Shown: positions 35,021 to 45,672, counted from the stretch's first letter. The stretch is 64,000 nucleotides of DNA from Aspidapion aeneum (GCA_963576565.1 OY755044.1:43838735-43902734); one strand, 5' to 3'. A program made the numbers and translations. The notes: generated from the letters alone by a model not told the origin.

Positions 35021-35238
35021 CTAGCAATTTATCTTGAAAAGGAATTTCGAAAACTGTTCTGTAGAAATGCTTTCGTGGGATCCATATTGTCTTTTCCACA
35101 ACGCCTTAGCCACTCTTGCAAAATAGTCTTGGGAACAGTCATTGGAAGGTGGAAATTTAAAAAAACTTATAAACGTAGAACTTCTAAGTTCGAATAGTTG
35201 GATTTACATCCAGAAACCGCACAGGATGCTCCTGGGAT
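35021..35238 (-). pseudogene. Decayed THAP zinc-finger exon
   Basis: Reads IPGASCAVSGCKSNYSN, where the usual initiating ATG of the MPG..C family is ATC (35236-35238). An in-frame TAA follows after EVLRL, then LPMTVPKTILQEWLRRCGKD and NMDPTK. A frame change leads into SISTEQFSKFLF, which lines up with the SxICSEHF motif of THAP domains. If so, the last Cys and His ligands are replaced by Thr and Gln. A good donor (GTAAATATC) follows at 35020. THAP domains bind the ends of P- and Kolobok-type elements. This copy is clearly non-functional. Confidence 0.65.
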
Positions 35239-36200
35239 TTTGCGAAAATTGTTTAAAATATCGAAAATAACAATACAAAACCAAGATTCCACAAATTTTT
35301 TCCCTTAAAATAAATAAAAATGCGAAATGCAGGGAAAAATTAACCTCACTTTGGATTCGCCACAGAGGGATTCGCGAAAAAACAATAAGTTCGGTTATCC
35401 TTTTTCATTTAATGTGAATAGAAAAGGAAAGACCACCCTATCAAACAGATCAAGGGTCTTTTGAGAAGGATGAGTAGGTTCATAGAAGGATGGTTCGACA
35501 CCTTGAGGATTTTGTGACGTAGCGAAATTTGGAATATATGGGGCTTATGGAAGTGGACCGTCCTGTTCTCTGTGTACAGTCCTTGGCCTTAAGGGGGCAA
35601 ACTTCGTCCGAAAACTTACCATTTGACAACACTGATATCGCGTTTTTTGGCCAAATCTTTGTTCTAATAGAAATAGAAAACGAGAAAGCGGAACGCGTCG
35701 AAATTTTGAGGGGTAGTTTTTTAAAGCATTTTTAACAACCGTATCTTAGCAGTTTTTCGCAAAATCATTTTATTCAAAAAATAAAAAAAAAGTTATGGCT
35801 AAAACACAACAAATATTTCAAAACAATGTTTGGCATTTCAGTAGCCTAATTGTGTTATAGAAAACTGTAGCGAAATTGTTTCGATTTTTGTATTTTTTGG
35901 AAATGTACAAAGGAAAATCAAAAATCTAACAAGATACGTTTAAAGATTTTTAAAAAATCTTGCATATGAACAGAAATAATGTTTTAACTAGTTTTTTATA
36001 GAAGAGATCTATTAGGATTTACAAACGCGTGCTCAATTTTATATTTGATGCAGGACACCAAATCAGACAAGAGCCATCAACCTCCTGACGGCAGCGCCAC
36101 CCCCATATACCGGGGGCAAGTCAATTCGATTGAGAAAATTTAACTAAGATCACGTGACCCGGATTATCACATTTTCAGATATTTAAAAAAAATAAAATGT

Positions 36201-36410
36201 TGTTTAATGTGAGTTGATATAAGTTAAATGATTATAAGTATGTATTTATAGACATACAATTTTTTTTTATTTACATAACGTTTTTTTAAGGGCTGGCCAT
36301 TACGAACCAATTTATAAGATGCTCAGTTAACAGAAGCTTGTGCTTAACTTCGCTGAGTTGAAAATAAAGCCCTTTTCATTTATTTATTTATTTATTTATT
36401 TATTACATAA
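36201..36410 (+). mobile_element. LINE-like tail insertion ending in (ATTT)n
   Basis: Present only in unit A copy 2. It ends AATAAAGCCCTTTTC followed by about six ATTT repeats, the usual 3' end of truncated non-LTR elements. No protein remains. Confidence 0.6.
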
Positions 36411-36640
36411 CAAGAGAAGAAAGTGACAAATTTCACACGAGCGTGAAAAAGTTACTTTCTGTCGAGTTATGGACGCTAATTTTCCTACGAACACTGTTGA
36501 ACTATACTAATTTTTGTAAAAATTGGTGTTTAATTTTGCGTAAGTCAAATGAAACTGCTTTTCCGCACGTGTGGAAAAGTAGTTTGCAACACATGTGCAA
36601 AAAAGTATTGTGACAGTTAAACACTTTCGAGACATGTGCC

Positions 36641-36916
36641 CAAGGGCGGATCCAGAGGTGCTCGGAGGGGGGGCACTTTAGGTGACATTGTCTGTTGGTA
36701 ACAAACGGTATATACTTTTTTAAGCAGCATTTTATTGAATTAGTCTGTGGTTGTAATTTTGATGATTATAACAATAGACACTTTCATGCGCCGTAAGCAA
36801 AAATTTTGAATTTTTATTAGCAAAAACATTACTTTTTACTAGTTTTTTGTATATTCAAAAAATTCTCGGGGGGGGGGGGGCAAGTGTCCCTAGTGCCCCC
36901 CCTGGATCCGCCACTG
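36641..36916. mobile_element. hAT-type MITE in unit A copy 2
   Basis: CAAGGGCGGATCCAG...CTGGATCCGCCACTG is flanked by perfect 8-bp CATGTGCC copies (36633-36640 and 36917-36924). It is the same insertion as at 29529-29814. Confidence 0.9.
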
Positions 36917-37753
36917 CATGTGCCGAAGTACTGAAAGTACTTGTAACACATGTGCGAAAAAATTTCTGCACACGGATGAAATTTAATGTTTTCTGAGGAT
37001 GCAAATCGTGTAAAATCCAACAATTTCATATGGTCGCAGGAAATAGTAATTTACCTAACCAGTGCGGAAGACGCACACTCATTCGTTAAGTATGTAGGTA
37101 AAATATTTTTTCTACGAGGTTGTGGAAACAAAAATAAAGTACTACAATAAAAACAACTCATTTGTTATATTTTATTTACAATGATTGCCGAAAACTTTAC
37201 ATCTTATCCTGTGCAGCATCTGTGGATTAGGAGATTTTCGTTTTCATATTCTGGATCAATGATATCGGAAGGTCTTTAAATATATTTTGCTCTGGATGTA
37301 TTTGGAGGCAGGCTCATAGTAACATTATGTGTTCCATCCTATTGTGGCTATGTCTTCTTCGGGATTATCGGTATTTTCTATTACAGTAAATAAACACTTT
37401 TTTTCTATTTTTATTTATAAGATGAAATGTCATCCCCTGGTTTTTGACAAAAAAATAGGCTTTGTTATTTACTCTATTCTTTTATTTTTTCTGTTGCTAT
37501 TGGAAAACTAGCCGCCCACTTGTGTTTTTAAGCAAAAATTAACGTCAGTGTCAAACTCAAAATGTGTTGTTTTTTTGTCATCCCTAAAATTTTAGTAAGG
37601 CCCACAATTTAGAAACCGAATAGGTGTCCCTAGGACTCTAATATGTAGTGCCACCTATTGACTGATATTTAAATATTTTGCCTTGTTGTCGTTTGCTTAA
37701 TGTGTGGATACCTAATGACATTGTCAGTGCCAAATTTTAAATATTTATCAACA

Positions 37754-38843
37754 ATGTTGCTTTATTCCAATGCAGAAAAGCAAGAGATACTTTTATTATA
37801 TGCGAAAAATAGTAAAAATGCCACTGCTAGTGCGAGATAATATCGAGAACTGTATCCAGCCCGACAATGTTCTAATATATCCACAATTCTTAGGATATAT
37901 AGAAAATTTCGTGAACCATCGTCTGTGGAATGAAAAAAACGAGTTGTTCGTCCAAACGAAGAGGCTAATTTAAATATTTTACTACATTTTCAAGAAAGCC
38001 CACAAATTTCTATAAGAAAAGTATCTTCCGCATTAGTGCAAGAAGGACAGGAAAGCTTGACGTCTTTTACCAAAGTAAGAAATGTCCTAAGAACAAATTC
38101 TTATTGGGCATATAAACAACAAGAACTACTTCAATGCCTAACACCCGATCAGAAAAGAAAAAGCGTAGAGATTTGTCACTTTATGCATGAAAGACTAAAC
38201 GCAGAACCCCGATTTTTAAATCACATTTTGTGGTCGGATGAGTCGACGTTTACAACTTGTGGTCTACCAAATAGACAGAATAGCAGACTATGGTCCACGA
38301 CTAACCCTAATTTTGTAAAAGAAATTAAAAGACAGGGAAGACAATCCGTGAATGTCTGGTGTGGCATACTGAACGACCGTGTTGTTGGGCCATTTTTTTT
38401 TGAGCACTCTTTAATGGGACAAATTTATTTAAATTTTTTATTTTACAAAATTACTTAGAAAATTTTTTGGATGACTTGCCACTAAATCAAAGAAGAAGAT
38501 TGATTTTTCAGCAGGATGGGGCTCCTCATAATGTTCATGAGGTTCGAGAATTCTTAAATAATAATTTTAATGAATGGGTTGGGAAAAACGGCACAATACG
38601 CTGGCCACCCAACAGTTTTGATTTAACTCCTTTAGATATTTTTTATGGGGTCACCTTAAAGATAAAGTTTACAGATTAGAAGCGAGGAATACTCGAGAGC
38701 TCTGAGAATTAATATCACTGTCTGTCAATGAGCTTAATGAAAATTTTTCTAATTTAATAACCAGAACAATAAATAATTTAAGAGACCGGTTTCAAAAATG
38801 TATTGAAGTCAATGGTGATAGGTTTGAACATTTGTTACGTTAA
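37754..38843 (+). pseudogene. mariner-type DD34D transposase, broken
   Basis: Starts ATG (MLLYSNAEKQEILLLY). The HTH region ends in two in-frame stops (after TASAR at about 37838, after PSSVE at about 37928). The first catalytic Asp is in HILWSDESTFT, the second in LIFQQDGAPHN, the third in WPPNSFDLTPLDIF. Second and third are separated by 34 residues, the mariner spacing. There is a frameshift near 38445 (YLNFL), another near 38650 (DIF, then WGHLKDKVYRLEARN), and a stop near 38703. The frame ends DRFEHLLR with TAA at 38841-38843. It lies next to the right inverted repeat of its own element. With three stops and two frameshifts it cannot be active. Confidence 0.9.
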
Positions 38844-38995
38844 TTTTTATTTATTTATGGATTTAAAACAATTAAAACATTTAAAAAATTGTCTTTTGAT
38901 TTTAAATTTCTATGAAAATTGACAACGATGATTATTTATATTTATCAAACTGTCAGCCAATATTGTTTCAGTTTGTTATTTACAGTCTATACGTT

Positions 38996-39326
38996 AAATA
39001 CTCCGCACCGTATACCTATTTAAAATTTGCTAATTTTCGGAATTTCATTCGTCAATATCTCGAAAACTAACAAAGATAGAGCCATAGTGTTACATATATC
39101 TGTAAAGCTAATTTTTTGCGGAATGCAAAAATACAAAAATATATAGGGTGTTCCCTTTAAAAAAATTGATCTGATTGTCGCCCCCTGTATATTATAACCT
39201 ATAAAAAATACTAATGGTGGGTCTAAAGTGGCCATAATTTACCAAACCGAACAGTTTTTGTTTGAACTTTCTGATCCCAATAATAACCGAGTTATAGCGA
39301 TCTTGCAATTATAAAAAATCACCCTG
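38996..39326 (-). repeat. Right inverted repeat of the mariner
   Basis: Reverse complement of 27730-28036, ending CACCCTG before TA at 39327-39328. Confidence 0.9.
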
Positions 39327-39328
39327 TA

Positions 39329-39537
39329 CAACGGATGAACGACGAAAGATTACTAAAGCAGGTCCTAGAATGGCAACCAATAGGGCGCAGAAAAAGAGGG
39401 CTAAACTGGAATGGCAACAGTCAGTCCAAAGATCAATGAGTCAAAAAAACCTGACGGAAGATGATTGTCAGGATCGAAGGAGGTGGAGAATAGGCGTCGG
39501 ACAACGTAGAAAAACGTTCTAAACCGACATAGTAGTA
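39329..39537 (+). pseudogene. RTE-like ORF tail, part 2, with TAG-repeat 3' end
   Basis: Continues the frame of 27355-27729 with QRMNDERLLKQVLEWQPIGRRKRG. A small deletion shifts the frame, and KLEWQQSVQRSMSQKNLTED runs on to VGQRRKTF and TAA at 39520-39522. The element ends CCGACATAGTAGTAGTA, a short TAG/GTA repeat tail as used by RTE-type elements. The satellite block begins directly after it. Confidence 0.9.
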
Positions 39538-39665
39538 GTACTTTTTAGGTCCCTTGGGGCCCTAACCTATAAGTACCTAAAAAGTACGTTTTAAAAACGT
39601 CCCAAGAATGATGTTTTAAAAATTAAGGACGTTTTTAAAACGTTCTTTTAAGGTCCCTCACATTT
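39538..39665. repeat. Block of the palindromic satellite
   Basis: CTTTTTAGGTCCC and AAAAAGTACGTTTTAAAAAC relate it to 1554-1903. It abuts the retroelement 3' end. Confidence 0.7.
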
Positions 39666-39931
39666 TTCCCACTAGCATCATAATCATTATCTATACATAG
39701 GCTGATCCATGACTGATCAGAAAAAAGTAAATTTCAACCTTTTTACTGTACTCAAATTCGAGTTGAGTAAATTAAATCAATATCAAAGGGCCCTTTTTGT
39801 TTGAACTCGTAGACAATGATTGTGTAGAAGTAATATTTCGGACTTCCATTGTCTTTATTTATTTTAAAACACAGGTTAGTAAGTATCTCTAACCGTTATC
39901 AAGTGTAAACTAAACAATCTAGTCTTTAGGC

Positions 39932-39937
<6 letters not shown>

Positions 39938-39977
<40 letters not shown>
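39938..39977. repeat. TA microsatellite
   Basis: About 20 TA repeats beside an RTE-like tail; just upstream (39800-39930) is a flank piece of the Penelope-like family. Confidence 0.9.
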
Positions 39978-39981
<4 letters not shown>

Positions 39982-39986
39982 CGGTT

Positions 39987-40460
39987 TCACAACGTTCTAC
40001 GTCTTCCGATACCCAATCTCCACTCGTTTCTGTTTGCCCATAATTCATCATCTAGGCATCTTATTCTTATTTCACTGTCTATTCCTTCTCTCCAGCTTCT
40101 CCTTGGCCGTCCTCGTTTTCTTCGGCCAGTTGGTTTCCATTGTAGTATTTGTTTAGGTAGTCTTTCGTCATTCATTCTTTGTACATGTCCGTACCACACC
40201 AGTTGTTTTGTTCTTATATCATCCACTAAAGTACGTTCACCTACTGTCACAATTTCTCTTATTCTTTGATTTGTAACTCTTTCTCTTTTTGATTTCCCTG
40301 CTGCTCTTCTCCAATAGTCCATCTCCGTAGCGGAAAGCATTTTTTCTGTTCTATCCTTGATTGGCCATACTTCTGAGCCGTATGTAATAATACTTTTTAT
40401 AATGGTGTTATATATAAGCTTTTTGTTATGTTTTGATATACTTTGGTCCCAAATTGAATA
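39987..40460 (-). pseudogene. Second RTE-like ORF tail, related family
   Basis: Reads YSIWDQSISKHNKKLIYNT from about 40460, then IIKSIITYGSEVWPI, MLSATEMDYWRRAAG, TKQLVWYGHVQRMNDERLPK, GRRKRGRPRRSW, ending GIGRRRTL and a stop at 39987. It shares the WYGHVQRMNDERLPK block with the other copies but differs elsewhere, so it is a distinct family of the same group. The 5' end is truncated; no polymerase palm remains. Confidence 0.85.
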
Positions 40461-41540
40461 ATTTGGGATTAAATAGGATTAGAGACAAAACCGTCTAATT
40501 AACTTCGCAAGGGTGTCACAATGACCAAGCAGTGTTCTGAGGAGTCCCATAAGGACGAAACAGTTAACTGTCAACACTTATTAGGTGTCCATTGGATCTT
40601 GGACCCCCGTGAGAATAAGCTTTCAAACCACCCACGGAAAAATATGAGAGAAACAAAGTTTCGTGGCTAATCGGATAAAAAGGAGTTATCCGATTAGCCA
40701 CGAAACTTGTTTGATTTTTGGCTAAAATAAGGTTTGGCGAACCACCTTTCCGATTTTAATGATTTTTGATAGGTACATACCGGTCAAGAGGATAAAAAAC
40801 CCCAAATTTTAAAATTCTCTGATCTCTGGAATTCGGGATACTTTAACCCCTTAACCGGTAGAATGACGATGTAACAAAAATCATTAAAACTGGTAAGATG
40901 GTGTGCCAAACCACCTTTTTTTCGTTGATTTCATATGAATTGAGCCACTGGGGAAAATTCTAGACATCTAGAGACTTTTTTGACCCCGGTATCGGATTCA
41001 GCGTCGAAAAATACATAGTATATCATGTCTAACGGCTCGCGACATTTCTTTTTCTTTGTGGGGTTGTGTTATCAAAGAATTTTTTCATTTCGCTTGAGAT
41101 ATCTCCAAAATAAGTTTTTTTAACGTGCCAAAGGATTCTCCTTCCGACAATCCGAAGACGCTTGTTTGTTTTGCTCATTAGTTATTTTGCTGAAGACTGC
41201 CGGAAAATACATAATTAGTTAAAGTTAACTGTTTTTTGTTTCTCGAAAGGCACTGTTGGTCGTCAGTATTTTCAAATAATTGGTCACGTGTTAGAGTTTT
41301 CTGGTAAAAGAACTAATTTTTGAAATAGGGGAAAGGTTAAAACAACAAAAATATAAAGAGCTTGAAGATAAATTTTATTTTATACCATTCTCTGTGGAAA
41401 CTTTTGGTCCTTGGGGGGAATAGGGCAAAAAATTTATAAATGAAATTGTCTGTAAATTAAAAAAAAAAACGTGCAAGTAATTTTATAACACAGAAAATAA
41501 GTTTGGCCAAACAAAGAGTAAATTCTGCAGCAGTTTTGGG
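40461..41540. other. Non-coding stretch with inverted repeats
   Basis: No gene. A perfect 23-bp stem lies at 40656-40678/40686-40708. A weaker inverted pair (GGTTTGG..CCACC..TTTTAATGATTTTTG) lies at about 40730-40772 and 40880-40918. Confidence 0.6.
40656..40708. repeat. Perfect 23-bp hairpin
   Basis: AAGTTTCGTGGCTAATCGG.. and its exact complement are separated by a 7-bp loop. No T run follows and no gene is adjacent. Confidence 0.9.
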
Positions 41541-41542
41541 GA

Positions 41543-44014
41543 CTATCCCGGTAGAATCCGGTCTGGATGAAATAAATTTTTCCTATTTAATAAAGTTATT
41601 GCTTTTCTTCCTTGTACGTTTCGATCTTTTATAGCTTTGTCTAGTGTTCCGTCAGCTGTAATTTTTAGACCTAAGTATTTATACTCATCACAGGAGTGAA
41701 TTCGCTGCCCGGTATTTAAGATTAGATCCTGTTTCATTCCACCGATACACATATACTCTGTCTTATTGAGATTAACCTCTAGTCCCCACTTATTGTACTC
41801 TTCTATTAGTTTTCGTGTCATATATTCGAGGTCGTCATAATCCTGAGCCACTACTATCTGATCATCGGCGAAACATAAAGTATACAAGGTGGTTTCGTCC
41901 AACGGAATTCCCATGTTTTGGCATTTTCTCTTCCATACTTTAAGGACTTGTTCCAAGTATATCTTGAAGAGCGTAGGCGAGATACAGCAACCTTGTTTAA
42001 GACCTTTATTTACTTGAAAGCCTTTGGTTAGTTTTGCTTTTATTTTAACTTTTGCCTTACTATTGCGGTATAACTCTTGGATGGCCTTAATTAGTTGTAC
42101 GCTTATGTTTGTGTTTTCCAACGCTTTCCAAAGTAGATTTAGTGGTATACTATCATATGCCTTCTGCAAATCCACGTAAAGCAGATGCAGCTCTTGACCG
42201 TATGCCATTTTCTTTTCAATAACTTGGGTTATACAAAAGAGATGATCTGAAGTCGATCTACCCGCCCTGAAACCAGCTTGTTCTTCTGCCTCCATGTCTT
42301 TATATTCGCTCTCTACTTTATTTCTTATTATTTTACCGTATATTCTGCTTAGCGTACTAGTCACAGATATACCTCTATAATTGTCACATATATCTTTCCT
42401 TCCTTTTTTGTGTATTGTGGATATATATGACGTTTTCCACTCAGTTGGGACTACAGTTCCATTTAAATATTTTTGGAAAAGATTCCGTAATCTCCAAAAC
42501 AGTTCTTCAGTGCCATATTTAATAAGTTCGGCTGGGATATTTCCGGGTCCGGCAGATGTACCGCTTTTTAAGGTTGTGCACACATTTTTGACCTCAGAGA
42601 TTGTGAGGGGTACTGGAGATCCCATCGTTCTAATTATATTGTCTCTTGCGTCTTCCTTGAATTCTGCTCTATCTTCAGTTTAAAGTTTTTTAAAATGCTC
42701 ATCCCATTCTTTGTCTGGTATTGGTGAAATGATATCTCTGCATGTTTCTTTTTTAATCGATCTTATAGTTTTCCAGCTTTCGGTACTTCTCCTACCTCCT
42801 AAGTAAGAATCTATTTTCTGACACTTTTGCGTCCACGAATGATTTTTCTTATCACTGATCATTCTTCTCACCTTTGATTGCGCGATTTTGTATTCTTGTC
42901 TGCTTCTATCTGTCTTTTGGGATAAGTAGGTGTGATATAATTTCCTTTTTTCCTCTATTTCTCTCTCAATCTCAGCATCCCACCAGTATGGTTTTCTTCT
43001 TTTAGAAGTTTCTTCCACTAATCCTAGTGCTTCTTTTGCAGCTTGGTGGATGCTTAATGTAATACATTCGTATTCCTCATCTGGGGTTTCACCTGAACTT
43101 GTATTGAGTTTTTCGTTCAGTCTCTTTTTGTATAAGTTTTTTACGCTGTCATGTTCTAGGCTTAGTAGATTATATTTACAGTGATCAATTTCTTCAATCA
43201 CTGTATCATCAAGATGTTGATGCAGGCTTCGGCCTTAATAAGGAAAGAGAATTTTGGACTCCAGAAAATAGTGATCACTTCCGCATGTTGATCCACGCTT
43301 TGTTCTGACATCTTGAATTTTTAGTTTTGTCTTTTGTTTAGTGATAAGATAATCAATGACGGATTTCAGGTTTTGTGAGGGTTTGGTCCAGGTATATTTG
43401 TGTATTTCCTTATGTTGAAAAAAACCGTTTTGGATTTTTAGGTTTAATTGCTCACATACTGTAATTAGCCGGTTTCCATTGTCATTAACAAGATTTTCTC
43501 CATATTGGCCAACTGTCAGATCATTAACTCTGTTACCGGTTCTACTATTTAAATCTCCCAATATGACAATTTCTCTAGATGCACTTACTGCTGATATTTT
43601 ATTGTGTATTTCTTCAAAAAAATTGTCTTTCACGGCTACATTTGCATCGTCGTTATACGCATAGATTCCAAAAATCGTAAGTCTCATTCCTTTTATTGTT
43701 ATATTCATTTTAATTAGCCTTTCATTGACTGCTTCCCAGTTGGTGATAAATTTTCTTAATCTTTTGTTGACCAAAATAGATACTCCTTGTTGGGCATGTT
43801 TTTCTTTTGCCACTCCGCTATAGAAATGGTCATATTGTCCTAGGTTTTCAGATCCTTTTCCTTTCTTTTTCGTTTCTGTTAGTACAGCAAGGTCTACCTT
43901 CATTCTGCTGCACTCATGTACTATTTCATTCATTTTTCGATTCATTCCTTGTACGTTCCATGTACCAAAAATCATATTCCTGTTTCTTTGCTTGGTTCGT
44001 CTTAGGTTTTTCAT
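41543..44014 (-). pseudogene. RTE-like retrotransposon ORF: endonuclease plus reverse transcriptase
   Basis: One frame runs from ATG at 44014 with only two TAA codons (43235-43237 and 42680-42682). The AP-endonuclease domain shows FGTWNVQGMNRKMNEI, LTETKKKG, GIYAYN, the catalytic ILGDLNSRTGN and GSDHYFLESKI. A basic linker follows. The polymerase has YRGISVTSTLSRIYGKII, AGFRAGRSTSDHLF, VDLQKAYDSIP, GLKQGCCISP, CFADDQIVVAQD and KYLGLKI. The frame ends prematurely at 41543, so the tail with the WYGHVQ block is missing. The untranslated 5' region extends to about 44257. Copies at 1904, 27355/39329 and 60771 belong to the same family. Two point nonsense changes make it the best preserved retroelement in the window. 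Confidence 0.93.
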
Positions 44015-44257
44015 TTCTTTCCGAGGCGTTTGATTGGGTTTTTTAACAGTGTACGTTTTTTCCGGGTATCAGAGAGTTAGTCTGATGCCCCAACCCCCAA
44101 CCTGGAGGACCAGGTGATTTTTTATCGAGGTTTTCTTCCCCTAGCCTTTGACGATTCCAACGCCGGTACTACAAGGCAGTAGTCTTTTATACTATCCCTA
44201 AAAGAAAGGGTTGCCACCTACGCTATGATCACCGTACCGAGGTCCATTCTCTCCGCT
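44015..44257 (-). other. 5' untranslated region of the RTE-like element
   Basis: Starts near 44257 with GAGCGGAGAGAATGGACCTC and runs to the ATG at 44014 without another gene. The adj. sequence is the left arm of the Penelope-like inverted repeat, so the retroelement ends there. Confidence 0.6.
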
Positions 44258-44308
44258 CTTTAGGCTACTACTTATACTAATTGGTGTGCGGTCAGGTGTT
44301 GACGTTAG

Positions 44309-44674
44309 GTTAGAGTAAATGAACATCTAAAAAGTACCCAATTAGGGGATATTGAAAAATCCGGTTTAGCAGATCATGCATGGTCAAATGATCACAGGAT
44401 TCAGTGGTCAGAAGCTAAAGTTTTACATAAGGAGTCGCATTGGCGAAAACGAAAGTTTATTGAAGCTGCGTTTATAATGCAGAATAAAGAAGTTTTCAGT
44501 CAACCAAGTACGGACATACCAAACATATGGAAACCACTCCTTAAGGAAAACAGGCGTCTTAGGATTAAAAAGGGGCGGGCCGTCACACCTGACCGCACAC
44601 CAATTAGTATAAGTAGTAGCCTAAAGATTAGATTGTTTAGTTTACACTTAATAACGGTTAGAGATACTTACTAA
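44309..44674 (+). pseudogene. Penelope-like element remnant (C-terminal endonuclease region)
   Basis: Open after a TAG at 44306-44308: VRVNEHLKSTQLGDIEKSG, LADHAWSNDHRIQWSEAKVL, HWRKRKFIEAAFI and IPNIWKPLL, ending at TAA 44672-44674. The LADHAW..NH.I.W..AKVL..E..+.KRKFIEA pattern is typical of the region after the GIY-YIG motif in Penelope-like retroelements. The reverse transcriptase and the GIY-YIG motif itself are absent. Perfect 42-bp inverted repeats (44258-44299 and 44585-44626) flank most of it, and the second lies within the frame. Flank pieces recur at 24462, 26050-26140 and 39800-39930. Confidence 0.75.
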
Positions 44675-45672
44675 CCGAAACGTCGTGTTTTAAAATAAAT
44701 AAAGACAATGGAAGTCCGAAATATTATTTCTATCAAAGGGCCCAATATGAAACTGCCCAATACGTAGGGTTGTTGGTATCGAATGGTAGGTATCGATATT
44801 GATATCATTTGATATTTTTTTAAAACTGCATTGATTCTCTTCGATATGTTACCGGACAAACCCGATTTTAGGATAAACTAGTTTTTCTAGGCCAAACCAG
44901 TATATCCGAAGAGCGAAAACTCAATGCAATTTGACAGGTCGTTAGGTTAAAGTTCTCACTAAGCTCAAAACAGACGCTGCGGTCGCGTGTTTGTTCCTTA
45001 TTCTATTTTTTTTGAGAATTATCTGTGGTTTGGATTTTTCGTCCCCCTTTTTTTCAGGTAGAAAAACCTCTTCAACCGCATTTTATTACGGGTTCATTTT
45101 AAATCTATTTTTTTGGCTTATGTAGTAATCTTTGCTGCTGTGACGCATTAAAATTATATTTTGTTAAATTTGTAACTTTTGCAATTTTAAATATAAAAGA
45201 ATAAGAATTTCTAGTTGCTTTTCTGCGTGAAGTGTCTAAAGTTTAGACGAGTATAAAATGCATAGTTTTCCGAGACATTTTAAGGTAAGTTTTCTTATTT
45301 TCTCATTTGAGGTTAGATTGGCATTTGATAAAATTTGTATTGGTAGTGTCTTTTTAACTTCTTATCGCTTACTTTACGGAACTCTGAATACAGGTTTCGA
45401 ATGCCTGATAGGTGCCTTATTTGCCCATCAATTAAGCACAAATTTAGTGTTAATTTTATGTCTATCCCTTTCTTTTGATATTAAGTAAAAGGGAGACACA
45501 TACAAAATTAATACTAAATTTGTGCTTAATTGACGGGTAAACGAGGGATAACCCAGCAGCGTAATGTACTTTGAATAAATTTATTCCTTAATTTTAAATC
45601 TTTATCTTTCCATAATCTAGTACCTTAAAATTTCTTAAAAAACAAACAATATAAAGTAACATAATTCTTGCT
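44675..45672. other. Mostly non-coding, with a repeat and a hairpin
   Basis: 44845-44910 matches 51590-51690 in inverse orientation (AAACTAGTTTATCCTAAAAT core). A hairpin element spans about 45418-45540: CAATTAAGCACAAATTTAGT is mirrored 70 bp downstream. At 45258-45284 a TATAAA, an ATG (MHSFPRHFK) and a good donor GTAAGTTTTC look like a first exon, but I find no fitting second exon. Confidence 0.45.

Larger units (their letters stand above)
30650..35588 (-). mobile_element. Kolobok-like TTAA element B
   Basis: Inverted ends GGCAAGGACTGTACACAGAG and its partner (one inserted C) are flanked by TTAA at 30646-30649 and 35589-35592. It holds a decayed THAP-domain exon (35021-35238) and a downstream exon (32901-33073), both minus strand, but no recognisable transposase core. 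TTAA target sites together with THAP-domain proteins are the known combination of the Kolobok superfamily, so this is a deleted relative by inference. A LINE fragment and two small MITEs lie inside. Confidence 0.7.
35593..37696 (+). repeat. TTAA-bounded unit A, copy 2
   Basis: Nearly identical to copy 1 and flanked by TTAA at 35589-35592 and 37697-37700. It lacks the 611-bp insertion of copy 1 but has its own at 36201-36410. Confidence 0.8.
27730..39326 (+). mobile_element. 11.6-kb mariner, swollen by nested insertions
   Basis: Ends are CAGGGTGATTTTTTATAATT and its reverse complement. Inverted repeats of about 300 bp (27730-28036 and 38996-39326) are ~90% alike by eye. A TA duplication is at 27728-27729 and 39327-39328. 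Removing the element joins the RTE-like reading frame seamlessly. Its own content is the two inverted repeats plus a transposase pseudogene at 37754-38843. The remaining ~9.6 kb (28061-37700) consists of later TTAA-flanked insertions. Confidence 0.9.

Noticed and set aside
42381..42683. 100-codon plus-strand frame opposite the reverse transcriptase
   Set aside because: Shadow of the minus-strand RTE-like ORF.
45258..45488. First exon (MHSFPRHFK) joined to a 76-codon frame
   Set aside because: Reading through crosses a good donor, and the candidate next exon overlaps a hairpin element and does not continue in a protein-like frame.
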